Source: an uncultured Clostridium sp.
GTDB lineage: Bacteria > Bacillota > Clostridia > TANB77 > CAG-508
Direction of reading: 5' to 3'
Length of the DNA: 17,115 nucleotides
Assembly: GCA_900555085.1 (NCBI GenBank)
Contig: USJU01000020.1
Coordinates: 1-17,115, forward strand
The position numbers and the translations under genes are program-made. Position 1 is the stretch's first letter; the number at the start of each line of letters is the position of its first letter. Below are positions 6,963-14,268 of the stretch, one piece after another. The notes beneath the pieces are model-generated. The model searched no databases. It worked only from the letters and a program-made list of their open reading frames with translations, and was not told the DNA's origin.

Positions 6963-8933
6963 ATGGAAGATTTAGTTGAAAGTATTTTAGATTATATAAG
7001 AGCAGATTACACAGATTATGCCATAATGATAAATGGTGAGTGGGGAAGTGGAAAAACTTATTTTTGGAACCACAAAGTTCGTAATAAAATAGAATCTATG
7101 CAAATAAATGGTAAGCAATATACCACAATTTATATGTCTTTATATGGTATTTCTAACTTAGAAGATATAAGCAAAAAAATATTTATAGAAACAACACAAC
7201 TAATGGACAAAAATTTAAGAAAATATATGAATTCACATGGACAAACTTCAATTCCAGAATATGCTAAAACAGGTCTTGATATGGCAAACTTTTTTGGAGT
7301 TACACAAAATGGAGATAAAATAGATTATGCTAAATTTTTCTCTACAGATGATAAAATATTGTGTTTTGATGACCTAGAAAGAGCAAATGTAGATGTTATA
7401 GATATTTTAGGATATATAAACAATTTTGTTGAACACGACCATATAAAAACAATAATTATATGTAACGAAAAAGAGTTATCTACAAAAATAAAAAATTCAA
7501 ATGTAGAAATGAAAACATTTATTGCAACATATCTTCTAGATAAAGAAGGAACACTTACTAAAACAGACAAACCAATGGTAGAACAAATAAAAGATAAAAT
7601 AGAATATGTTTTTGATAAAGCAAACGAGTATGAAAGAATTAAAGAAAAATTAATAGGTGAAACTTTTGAATATGCACCAGAATTTAATTATATAATAAAT
7701 GGATTGCTTATGAGGTTTGAAAATTCGCCAGAATTAATAAGATTTTTAAGAGAAAATACAGGATTAATTATATCAACATTTAATAAAAGTGGAACTAGAA
7801 ACTTACGTATTTTAAAACATGCTTTAAATGACTTTAAAAAAATATTTGAAATGGTAAGTAAAAACTATCCTAAAACAAGCAATCGAGTATTACAAACAAT
7901 GCTTATATTTACTATAGCTGTTTCTTTTGAAATAAAAGCAGGAAAAGTAACAAAAGATAAATTTATAAATATAGAAAACAATGAAGAATATAAAGCTATC
8001 TTAGTTTCTTCTAGAGTATTATCAGATAATAGGCAATTCTATATAAAAGAATTTGATAGTAATTATTATTACAATTTTAAAGCAGAATATAGATTTTTCA
8101 AATTTATTGAAAAATATGTACGTACACGTATTTTTGACATGAAAATATTTAAAAGAGACATGGATGTAATAGTTAATACAATAGATTTAGATAAATTACC
8201 TGCATACAAAAGACTACTAACAGAAGAATATTGGAAAATACCAGATGATCAATTTATTCCAGCAATGGATTCAATAATGAACAGTGTAAAAAATGGAGAA
8301 TTAGAACTTATAGATATTGTTAAATTATATACATATTTTAATTACTTTGCTAAAAAAGGATTAATTATGTATGATATAAAAACAATAAAAAGTGTATTTT
8401 TAAATGGCATGAATATATCTTCATTAAAATCAAAATATTGTGATAATGTTGAAGAAGAATTAGCTAAAATTACTGTAGATGGCGAAATGAATGAAGATAT
8501 GGAAGAAATTTTAAAAAGATTTAATGAACTAAATTTAAAATTAAAAGATAAAATGTTAACAGAAAAAGCAGAAGAAATATTTAAAAATATTCCTATGAAG
8601 ATGGAAACTTTCTACGAAAGATTTGATAAAGAATGTATGAATGTACCAATATTTAAATATTATGATTCATATCAAGCATTTCAAAGAATATCATGCGCAA
8701 GCAACGAAGATATAGTAACAATAAAAGAAAAATTAGTAAAAAGAGCAGAAAAATACACAAAAGAAATAGAACCAGAAATGAAAAATATAAAGCAATTGAA
8801 ACAAACAATGGATGATTATATCCATGGAAAAGACATTTCAATAAAAATTGTAATGTTAAAAGACTTTTCTAAAGAATTGGGCTATATTTTAGATAAATAT
8901 AAAACACCATTCTTAGGAAGAAGAGAAGAATAA
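6963..8933 (+). CDS. KAP-type P-loop NTPase, 656 aa
   Basis: Walker A is GEWGSGKT (25-32), directly followed by YFW. Walker B is ILCFDDLER (132-140), and a sensor-like TIIICNEKEL (163-172) follows. The GEWGSGKT...DDLER combination is that of the KAP family of STAND/AAA-like NTPases. Unlike many KAP proteins I see no membrane helices inserted in the ATPase domain, so this one is probably cytosolic. Residues about 200-656 are Lys/Glu-rich and helical, with a likely coiled coil near 590-640, and match nothing I recognise. AGGAGG lies 7 bases before the ATG and comF ends 17 bases upstream, so it belongs to the recD2-comF transcript. KAP proteins occur in phage-defence loci and in unstudied chromosomal settings. 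The housekeeping neighbours do not indicate a defence island, so I assign no function. Confidence 0.82.
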   Translation: MEDLVESILDYIRADYTDYAIMINGEWGSGKTYFWNHKVRNKIESMQINGKQYTTIYMSLYGISNLEDISKKIFIETTQLMDKNLRKYMNSHGQTSIPEYAKTGLDMANFFGVTQNGDKIDYAKFFSTDDKILCFDDLERANVDVIDILGYINNFVEHDHIKTIIICNEKELSTKIKNSNVEMKTFIATYLLDKEGTLTKTDKPMVEQIKDKIEYVFDKANEYERIKEKLIGETFEYAPEFNYIINGLLMRFENSPELIRFLRENTGLIISTFNKSGTRNLRILKHALNDFKKIFEMVSKNYPKTSNRVLQTMLIFTIAVSFEIKAGKVTKDKFINIENNEEYKAILVSSRVLSDNRQFYIKEFDSNYYYNFKAEYRFFKFIEKYVRTRIFDMKIFKRDMDVIVNTIDLDKLPAYKRLLTEEYWKIPDDQFIPAMDSIMNSVKNGELELIDIVKLYTYFNYFAKKGLIMYDIKTIKSVFLNGMNISSLKSKYCDNVEEELAKITVDGEMNEDMEEILKRFNELNLKLKDKMLTEKAEEIFKNIPMKMETFYERFDKECMNVPIFKYYDSYQAFQRISCASNEDIVTIKEKLVKRAEKYTKEIEPEMKNIKQLKQTMDDYIHGKDISIKIVMLKDFSKELGYILDKYKTPFLGRREE

Positions 8934-8948
8934 AGAAAAATAATTTTT

Positions 8949-8977
8949 GAATAAAAATTTCCTTTTTTGACAAAATA
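8949..8977 (+). promoter_or_regulatory. Candidate sigma-G-like promoter before spoVT
   Basis: GAATA (8949-8953) fits the -35 pattern GMATR, and after 17 bases CAAAATA (8971-8977) fits the -10 pattern CATWMTA with one mismatch. In Bacillus subtilis spoVT is a forespore sigma-G gene, which makes the match meaningful. A perfect TTGACA (8967-8972) lies in the same stretch but has no acceptable -10 at 16-18 bases. A/T-rich sequence raises the chance of a false match. Confidence 0.35.
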
Positions 8978-9020
8978 AAAATAGACATAAAAAAAGAGCA
9001 AAAATAAAAGGAGGAAATTT

Positions 9021-9575
9021 ATGAAAGCCACAGGTGTTGTAAGAAGAATTGATGATTTAGGTAGAGTTGTTATACCAAAAGAAATAAGAAAAACTTTAAG
9101 GATAAAAGAGGGAGACCCTCTTGAAATATTTACAGATAGAGAAGGTCAAGTAATTTTAAAGAAATATTCTCCAATAGGCGAACTTTCAGAATTTGCAATA
9201 GGATATGCAGAAACACTTGCAAAAACAACAGGACACATTGCATGCATAACAGATAAAGATACTGTAATTGCTGTATCAGGTGGAGCAAAGAAAGAATTAT
9301 TAGAACAAAATTTAAGCCAAGAAGTAGAACAAATAATGGAAGACAAAGAAGTATATACAAGCAATGAAAACAACGATGTTTCAGTTCCAATAGTAAAAAA
9401 TGATAACAAAGAAAGAAAATTTAATTCACAAATAGTATATCCAATAATTTCAGATGGAGATGCCATTGGAACAGTAATATTAATATCAAAAGAGCCAAGA
9501 ACAAAAATGAATGATGTAGAGAAAAAAGTTGCACAATCTGCAGCAAGTTTTTTAGGAACACAAATGGAAATATAA
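9021..9575 (+). CDS. spoVT: Stage V sporulation protein T (SpoVT), AbrB-family regulator
   Basis: The 184 residues have an N-terminal swapped-hairpin AbrB DNA-binding domain (1-50, MKATGVVRRIDDLGRVVIPKEI then RIKEGDPLEIF) and a C-terminal GAF-like domain (about 56-180). This is the architecture and length of SpoVT. It is a tetrameric transcription factor that tunes forespore (sigma-G) gene expression and spore coat and germination properties. GGAGG lies shortly before the ATG. The gene stands alone, with a candidate sporulation promoter upstream and a strong terminator downstream. Its presence suggests that the host of this central block is a spore former or descends from one. A paralogous AbrB/SpoVT regulator is possible, but the N-terminal sequence is close to canonical SpoVT. 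Confidence 0.95.
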   Translation: MKATGVVRRIDDLGRVVIPKEIRKTLRIKEGDPLEIFTDREGQVILKKYSPIGELSEFAIGYAETLAKTTGHIACITDKDTVIAVSGGAKKELLEQNLSQEVEQIMEDKEVYTSNENNDVSVPIVKNDNKERKFNSQIVYPIISDGDAIGTVILISKEPRTKMNDVEKKVAQSAASFLGTQMEI

Positions 9576-9583
9576 AATTAAGG

Positions 9584-9614
9584 TAGACACGTGGAGAACG
9601 TGTCTATTTTTCTT
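9584..9614 (+). terminator. Intrinsic terminator after spoVT
   Basis: TAGACACG (9584-9591) pairs perfectly with CGTGTCTA (9599-9606) around the loop TGGAGAA, and TTTTTCTT follows. The last T residues are shared with the -35 of the next promoter. Confidence 0.9.
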
Positions 9615-9641
9615 GACAAATATAGTGTTTCAATATAAAAT
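9613..9641 (+). promoter_or_regulatory. Sigma-A promoter for the GT4 glycosyltransferase
   Basis: A perfect TTGACA (9613-9618) is followed by 17 bases and TAAAAT (9636-9641). It begins inside the T tail of the spoVT terminator. The predicted start near 9648 leaves about 24 bases before the glycosyltransferase ATG. Confidence 0.75.
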
Positions 9642-9671
9642 TACAAAAGAAAAAAATAAGAGGTAAAATAA

Positions 9672-10757
9672 ATGAAAAAGTTACTGTTTTCAGCATATTC
9701 ACTTGATGTTGGCGGAATAGAAACAGCATTAGTTACACTTCTAAATGAACTTGCAAAAAAACAATATGAAATAACACTTGTTTTAGAAAAAAAACAGGGA
9801 ATATTTTTAGAAGATATAGATAAAAAAATAAAAATTATAGAATACTCACCTAGTAATAATAAAAATGTTTTTTTAAGAAAAATTATAAACCTAGCAAAAA
9901 GAACAAAATTTATATTAAAATATAAAAATAAATTCGATTTTTCAGCAAGCTATGCTACATATTCTTTGCCAGGTTCATTTGTTGCAAGAACAGCTTCAAA
10001 AAATAGTGTGCTTTGGGTACATTCAAATTATATGACTCTTTTTAACAATGATAAAAATGAATTTAATAAATTTTTTGAACAATTAAATATTAAACAATTT
10101 TCGAAAATAATATTTGTATCAAATGATGCTAAAAATGCTTTTATAGAACAATTTGCAAAGTTTGGAGAAAATAGTATAGTAATAAATAATATAATTGACT
10201 ACAATAAAATAATAAAACTTTCAGAAGAAAATATTGCAGAAAAGAAAGAAGATAATACAACTACTTTCTTATATGTTGGAAGACTTACTGAAAAAGATAA
10301 AAAAGTAAGCAGAATTATTGAAAGTGCAAAGATATTAAAGAAAAAAAATGTACAATTCAAGGTAATAATTATAGGAGACGGAAAAGATAAAAAACAATAT
10401 ACTAAAATGGTGCAAGATTTTGATTTAGAGAAGTATATTATTTTCTTAGGTAAAAAGAAAAATCCATATCCATATTTTAAAATAAGTGATTATTTAATAT
10501 TAACATCAGAATATGAAGGATTTCCAGTGGTTTATAACGAAGCTAAGATATTAAATTTACCTGTAATAACAACTAATGTGTCAGATAGCGAAACAATAAT
10601 TGGTAATAACTATGGAATTATTATAAGTAAAGATATAAATGATATAGCTAAAAACATGGATATGGCAATAAAATCTAAAATACAAAATAAAGAAAAATTT
10701 GATTTTAAGAAGTATAACGAAATAAATATACAAAAATTAGAAAAAATCATTAATTAG
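9672..10757 (+). CDS. Glycosyltransferase family 4 (GT-B fold)
   Basis: The 361 residues form two Rossmann-like halves. The N-terminal half carries the acceptor-side signature SLDVGGIETAL (10-20, with the Gly-Gly loop). The C-terminal half starts with FLYVGRLTEKDK (199-210) and has VIIIGDGKDK (231-240). It also has the donor-binding E-x7-E motif, E282 to E290, within SEYEGFPVVYNEA. GT4 enzymes transfer a sugar from a nucleotide-sugar donor with retention of configuration, usually on the cytoplasmic face of the membrane. The following exporter genes and CDP-glycerol transferase suggest it adds a sugar to a cell-wall polymer such as teichoic acid or capsule. The sugar cannot be named. GAGGT lies 7 bases before the ATG. 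Another promoter lies between it and the ABC genes, so they may be partly independent. Confidence 0.92.
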   Translation: MKKLLFSAYSLDVGGIETALVTLLNELAKKQYEITLVLEKKQGIFLEDIDKKIKIIEYSPSNNKNVFLRKIINLAKRTKFILKYKNKFDFSASYATYSLPGSFVARTASKNSVLWVHSNYMTLFNNDKNEFNKFFEQLNIKQFSKIIFVSNDAKNAFIEQFAKFGENSIVINNIIDYNKIIKLSEENIAEKKEDNTTTFLYVGRLTEKDKKVSRIIESAKILKKKNVQFKVIIIGDGKDKKQYTKMVQDFDLEKYIIFLGKKKNPYPYFKISDYLILTSEYEGFPVVYNEAKILNLPVITTNVSDSETIIGNNYGIIISKDINDIAKNMDMAIKSKIQNKEKFDFKKYNEINIQKLEKIIN

Positions 10758-10761
10758 CAAT

Positions 10762-10789
10762 TTGACATACTTATCTTGTGTGTTATAAT
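10762..10789 (+). promoter_or_regulatory. Sigma-A promoter for the ABC exporter genes
   Basis: Perfect TTGACA (10762-10767) and perfect TATAAT (10784-10789) are separated by 16 bases, only a few bases after the glycosyltransferase stop. Transcription would start near 10796, about 27 bases before the ABC ATPase ATG at 10823. This is the best consensus promoter in the central block. It rules out the upstream in-frame GTG at 10778 as the real start, since that codon lies inside the promoter. Confidence 0.85.
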
Positions 10790-10822
10790 ATCAAAGATAC
10801 AAAAACTAAGGGAGAAAAAATA

Positions 10823-11566
10823 ATGAATAAAGATAATCAAACAGTTATTAGTGTTAAAAATGTAACAAAAAAATTCAATGTTTATTTTGATAAGACAAAT
10901 ACAATAAAGGAAAAATTGTTGTTTTGGAATAGGTCAAAAAATAAAGAAGAAAGAACAGTTTTAGACGATATTAGCCTAGATATAAAAAAAGGCGAGGTTG
11001 TAGGTTTAATAGGTACGAACGGAAGTGGAAAATCTACACTGTTAAAATTAATGACTAAAATAATTTATCCTACAAAAGGAACAATTGAAACAAAGGGAAA
11101 ACTTACATCACTTCTTGAGTTGGGAGCAGGTTTCCACCCAGATTTTTCTGGAAGAGAAAATATCTATTTTAATGCTTCAATATTTGGATTAACAAGAAAA
11201 GAAATAGATGCTAGATTAGACCAAATAATAGAATTTTCAGAATTAAAAGATTTTATAGATAACCCAGTAAGAACATATTCATCTGGTATGTATATGAGAC
11301 TTGCATTTTCTGTTGCAATAAATGTTGATGCTGAAATTTTATTGGTTGATGAAATACTGTCTGTTGGTGACCAACATTTTCAAGAAAAATGTTTCAAAAA
11401 AATAGAAGAATTAAAAGCAGAAGGAAAAACAATTGTAATAGTCACACATACAATGGGAGCTGTTGAAAGATTTTGTGATAGAGCAGTATGGCTTTACAAC
11501 GGAAAAATAAAAATGGATGGAACTGCAAAAGAAGTTGTTCCAGAATATTTAAAAGTTACAGCATAG
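10823..11566 (+). CDS. ABC exporter ATPase, TagH/Wzt type (teichoic acid or polysaccharide export)
   Basis: I start at ATG 10823, with GGGAG upstream; an earlier in-frame GTG lies inside the promoter. The 247 residues contain Walker A GTNGSGKST (64-72), the signature YSSGM (152-156), Walker B ILLVDEIL (172-179), the D-loop SVGD (180-183) and the H-loop H209. The YSSGM signature in place of LSGGQ, and LLELGAGFHPDFSGREN (97-113) before it, are typical of the ATPases that export teichoic acids, O-antigens and capsules. It powers the permease encoded 14 bases downstream. It lacks the long C-terminal extension of Bacillus TagH or of carbohydrate-binding Wzt proteins, so chain-end recognition by this subunit is not expected. 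Confidence 0.94.
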   Translation: MNKDNQTVISVKNVTKKFNVYFDKTNTIKEKLLFWNRSKNKEERTVLDDISLDIKKGEVVGLIGTNGSGKSTLLKLMTKIIYPTKGTIETKGKLTSLLELGAGFHPDFSGRENIYFNASIFGLTRKEIDARLDQIIEFSELKDFIDNPVRTYSSGMYMRLAFSVAINVDAEILLVDEILSVGDQHFQEKCFKKIEELKAEGKTIVIVTHTMGAVERFCDRAVWLYNGKIKMDGTAKEVVPEYLKVTA

Positions 11567-11580
11567 AAGGGAAAAATATT

Positions 11581-12357
11581 ATGATAGAAATGTTTAAAAA
11601 TATATATCAATATAGAGAATTGTTAAAAACAAATATAAAAAAAGAAATTAGAGGAAAATATAAACATTCATTTTTAGGTGTATTATGGTCATTTTTATAT
11701 CCATTATTACAACTTGCAGTGTATGCAATAATATTTCCTTTAATACTTAGAAATACACAAGACCATTATGTTATATTCTTGTGTGTAGCATTAATACCAT
11801 GGAACTATTTTACAACAATAGTTACACAATCAACTGGAACAATAATTGCAAATGGAGACATAGTAAAAAAAGTATATTTTCCAAGAGAAATATTGCCAAT
11901 ATCAGTTGTTACAAGTCAATTAGTAAATTTTCTAATTTCAACAATAATAATTTTAGCATTTGTACTATTTTCAGGAATGGGAATATCTAAATACATATTA
12001 TTTTATCCTGTAATACTATTAATACAATATATCTTTTCAATAGGGGTAGCATTTATAGTATCAAGTGCAACAGTATTTTTAAGAGACTTAGAACATTTAA
12101 TAAGTATAGCAATGATGATGTTATTTTATGCAACACCTATTGCATATTCAGCAGATACAATACCTGCAAACTTCTCTTTTATAATAACATTAAATCCAAT
12201 GGCACATATATTAAATGCATATAGAGACATTTTTTATTATCAAAGAATGCCTGAGCTTCAAACATTAGCAATTATATTTGCAATATCTGTAGTATTATTT
12301 GTTGTTGGTTATGCTATATTTAATAAATTACAAAAAAGCTTTGCAGAAGAATTATAA
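11581..12357 (+). CDS. ABC-2 type exporter permease, TagG/Wzm type
   Basis: The ATG at 11581, preceded by AAGGGA, gives 258 residues. An upstream in-frame extension would overlap the ATPase gene by some 80 bases and has no support. The N-terminus has the amphipathic start and the family pattern KKEIRGKYKHSFLGVLWSFLYPLLQ (38-aa region after about residue 20), followed by about six hydrophobic spans. KKVYFPREILPIS lies in the cytoplasmic loop and FYATPIAYS near the end. These are classic marks of ABC-2 polysaccharide and teichoic acid exporters. With the preceding ATPase it would flip a lipid-linked polymer across the cytoplasmic membrane. No substrate can be inferred from the sequence itself, but the CDP-glycerol-type transferase next door favours a glycerol-phosphate polymer. 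Confidence 0.93.
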   Translation: MIEMFKNIYQYRELLKTNIKKEIRGKYKHSFLGVLWSFLYPLLQLAVYAIIFPLILRNTQDHYVIFLCVALIPWNYFTTIVTQSTGTIIANGDIVKKVYFPREILPISVVTSQLVNFLISTIIILAFVLFSGMGISKYILFYPVILLIQYIFSIGVAFIVSSATVFLRDLEHLISIAMMMLFYATPIAYSADTIPANFSFIITLNPMAHILNAYRDIFYYQRMPELQTLAIIFAISVVLFVVGYAIFNKLQKSFAEEL

Positions 12358-12368
12358 AAAGGAATAAA

Positions 12369-13590
12369 ATGATGGAAAAGATTAGAATTGGTTTTTCGAG
12401 CTTCCCAGACTACTCTGGAAATAGTAAAGCTTTATACAAAGCTTTACTATTAAAAGATTTACCTCAATTTGAGCTAGTGTGGTTTGTTAAAAGTGAAGAA
12501 ATGAGAGAAAGATTACTACAAATAGGCGTAAATGCTGTATGTGACAAAGATGAAAGTTTTGAAGAAGAATTTTATAAAAGTAAAATTCTATTTATAACAC
12601 ATGATGATTATATAAAAATAAAACGGAGAAAATCAAATTTTTATAGGTTTATGGCATGGAATAGGCCCAAAGAAAAGTGGTAGAGCAATAGAAACAAAAG
12701 ATGCTATTGATTTTGTTAATAAATATTCTAGCGTTTGTGATTATCTAGTTACGACTAGTGAATTCTGTAAAATGTTTTTTTCATATATTTTCAACAAAAA
12801 TGCTGATGAAATAGTTGTATATCCTCAACCTAGATATGAATTTCTAAGAAAAAGTAATGGAAGAGATAATTTAAAAAAGATTTTAAATATAGACTTAGAT
12901 GATTATAAAAAAGTAATAATGTATGCGCCAACATTTAGAAATGGATTAGGGGAAATAAATGGAAGTCTAAATTCAAAAAATATATTAAACTTAGAAGAAT
13001 ATGATGAACAAAAACTTATAAATTATCTTGAAGAAAACAAATATTTACTAATATTAAAAATGCATCCATCAGAAGAAAACAGTATAAAATTGAATAATAA
13101 AACAAAAAATATTGTTGTTTTAAAAGATGAAGATATGCTTAAAAATTTAATCACAATTAACGAAGTTTTAAATGGAATAGATTTGCTGGTTGCAGATTAT
13201 TCATCAATTTATGTAGATTATATTAATTTGCTTAGACCTATTTTGTTTGTAAATACAGATATAGAAAAATACAAAAAAGAAAGAGGTATATTCTTTAATT
13301 CTAATACATTTTGGTTCCCTGGGCCACAAGTTAAAAAAATTGAAGAATTTACAAATGAAATTGATAAATTGTTAAATGATAAGCAATATTATAAAAAAGA
13401 ACGAATTGAGTTCAACAACATAATTAACAATGGGGCAGAAATGTCTTGTGATAAAATCATTGACGAATTTATCTGCAAACTGCAAATAAAAGAAGAAGAG
13501 AGAAAAGAAGAAAAAAAAGAAAATTTATATAAAAAAATAGTTCTCTCACTTATTTATATTCTTCTTTATTCCGTTTCAACAGCTCTGTAA
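12369..13590 (+). pseudogene. CDP-glycerol glycerophosphotransferase-like gene, frameshifted
   Basis: Two consecutive frames encode one protein of the TagB/TagF family, which adds glycerol-phosphate from CDP-glycerol to teichoic acid. The first frame (12369-12683) gives 104 residues, beginning MMEKIRIGFSSFPDYSGNSK and ending off-family as FMAWNRPKEKW. The family sequence continues one frame over. Dropping one T from the five-T run at 12638-12642 restores SNFIGLWHGIGPKKSGRA and runs without a stop into the second frame (visible ATG at 12772) to 13590. Family motifs there are MYAPTFRNG, LLILKMHPSE and DLLVADYSSIYVDYINLLRPILF. The conserved His of LWHG is three codons past the run. The restored product is about 406 residues. 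The last part, a Lys/Glu-rich linker and a hydrophobic tail KIVLSLIYILLYSVSTAL, is unusual and may come from foreign sequence. A sequencing error is as likely as a real mutation. Confidence 0.85.
12420..12451. repeat. Perfect 14-bp inverted repeat inside the transferase gene
   Basis: AATAGTAAAGCTTT (12420-12433) and its exact reverse complement (12438-12451) are separated by ATAC. It lies about 50 bases into the coding sequence and encodes NSKALYKALLL. No T run follows, so it is not a standard terminator. It may fold in the mRNA or be a by-product of the repeated KAL codons. Confidence 0.7.
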
Positions 13591-13616
13591 TATGTTGATA
13601 TAATGTGTGTTAATGC

Positions 13617-13651
13617 TTTTTGTAGATCTCTTATCAAGAGATCTACAAAAA
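13617..13651. repeat. Perfect 16-bp inverted repeat with 3-base loop
   Basis: The arms TTTTTGTAGATCTCTT (13617-13632) and its exact complement (13636-13651) close on the loop ATC. T residues precede and A residues follow the core stem on both strands, so neither direction has the single-stranded T run of a normal intrinsic terminator. It lies in the 143-base gap between the Firmicute-like and Bacteroides-like blocks. The rest of that gap holds only a weak AAGACC/GGTCTT pair (13663-13668 and 13691-13696) and no confident promoter. Confidence 0.85.
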
Positions 13652-13733
13652 ATGTCGTTTTTAAGACCTTTTTATATATAGAATATACCTGGTCTTTGAA
13701 GCGGTATAACTAAATGAAAACAACATAAAGCAG

Positions 13734-14222
13734 ATGGAATATCTATTTCTGAGACGTAAACGCACGACCGCTACTTCCGAGCGGCAGAAAACTTTGCTTT
13801 TCAAGGCCGCCGAGCGGCAATGGAAAGAGGAGTTTGCCGGAAAGGGAACAGACATTCGCAAGGTGGATTGCAATATATATAAAGGTATATTGTACCAGCT
13901 TGAGATACGTCAGGTATTCCTTGACACCTCGCTTTCTCTGAAAAAACTGAGTGAACTGCTTGAAACGAACCAGACCTACCTGAGTAATGTAGTGAATAAG
14001 TATTTTGGTTGCAACTTGAAGGAACTTGTGAACAGCTATCGCGTGGAATACGCCAAGGAACTTCTTGATTCCGGTCGTTGCACATTGAATGACTTGCCCT
14101 GTAGTTGTGGTTTCGCCTCTAAAAGTGCTTTCTACTCGGCTTTCAGTCGTATTGTGGGCATATCACCTTTATCTTATCAGTCCAGGGAAAGGAGGAAACG
14201 GTATTTACAGGTGATAAACTAG
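13734..14222 (+). CDS. AraC-family helix-turn-helix regulator, short Bacteroides type
   Basis: The 162 residues carry an AraC-type DNA-binding domain with two helix-turn-helix units. The first spans about 66-90 (LSLKKLSELLETNQTYLSNVVNKYFG), joined through SYRVEYAKELLDS to the second at about 117-140 (TLNDLPCSCGFASKSAFYSAFSRIVGISPLSYQ). The first 60 residues are basic and show no sensor domain. Start chosen: ATG 13734 is the first start codon after an in-frame stop at 13707; there is no Shine-Dalgarno site, as usual in Bacteroidota. MEYLFLRRKR resembles the segment just after the membrane span in longer Bacteroides TPR-AraC regulators, so this may be a 5'-truncated remnant at the sequence join. 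It could control the downstream lipoprotein gene, but that rests on adjacency alone. Confidence 0.75.
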   Translation: MEYLFLRRKRTTATSERQKTLLFKAAERQWKEEFAGKGTDIRKVDCNIYKGILYQLEIRQVFLDTSLSLKKLSELLETNQTYLSNVVNKYFGCNLKELVNSYRVEYAKELLDSGRCTLNDLPCSCGFASKSAFYSAFSRIVGISPLSYQSRERRKRYLQVIN

Positions 14223-14268
14223 CTAAGCTATTAATAATGAAGTTAATATGTATAACCAATTTTAGTTT

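Noticed and set aside
6963..9575. KAP NTPase plus SpoVT as a defence island
   Set aside because: Neighbours are housekeeping or sporulation genes, and a separate promoter and terminator surround spoVT; no nuclease, toxin or mobile element is nearby.
10778..10822. Earlier GTG start for the ABC ATPase
   Set aside because: The codon lies inside the TTGACA/TATAAT promoter, and the ATG at 10823 has a ribosome binding site.
12638..12642. Programmed -1 ribosomal frameshift in the transferase gene
   Set aside because: The downstream family sequence needs a +1 shift, and no classical slippery heptamer or following pseudoknot is evident.
13549..13609. Minus-strand reading HTLYQHITELLKRNKEEYK ending in a stop, as the C-terminus of a reversed gene
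   Set aside because: An in-frame stop lies directly before it, leaving 19 codons and no start; it is kept only as a hint that this stretch is foreign.
13801..14085. Minus-strand 94-residue open frame with several Cys and Ser
   Set aside because: It is a shadow of the AraC-type helix-turn-helix gene on the other strand.
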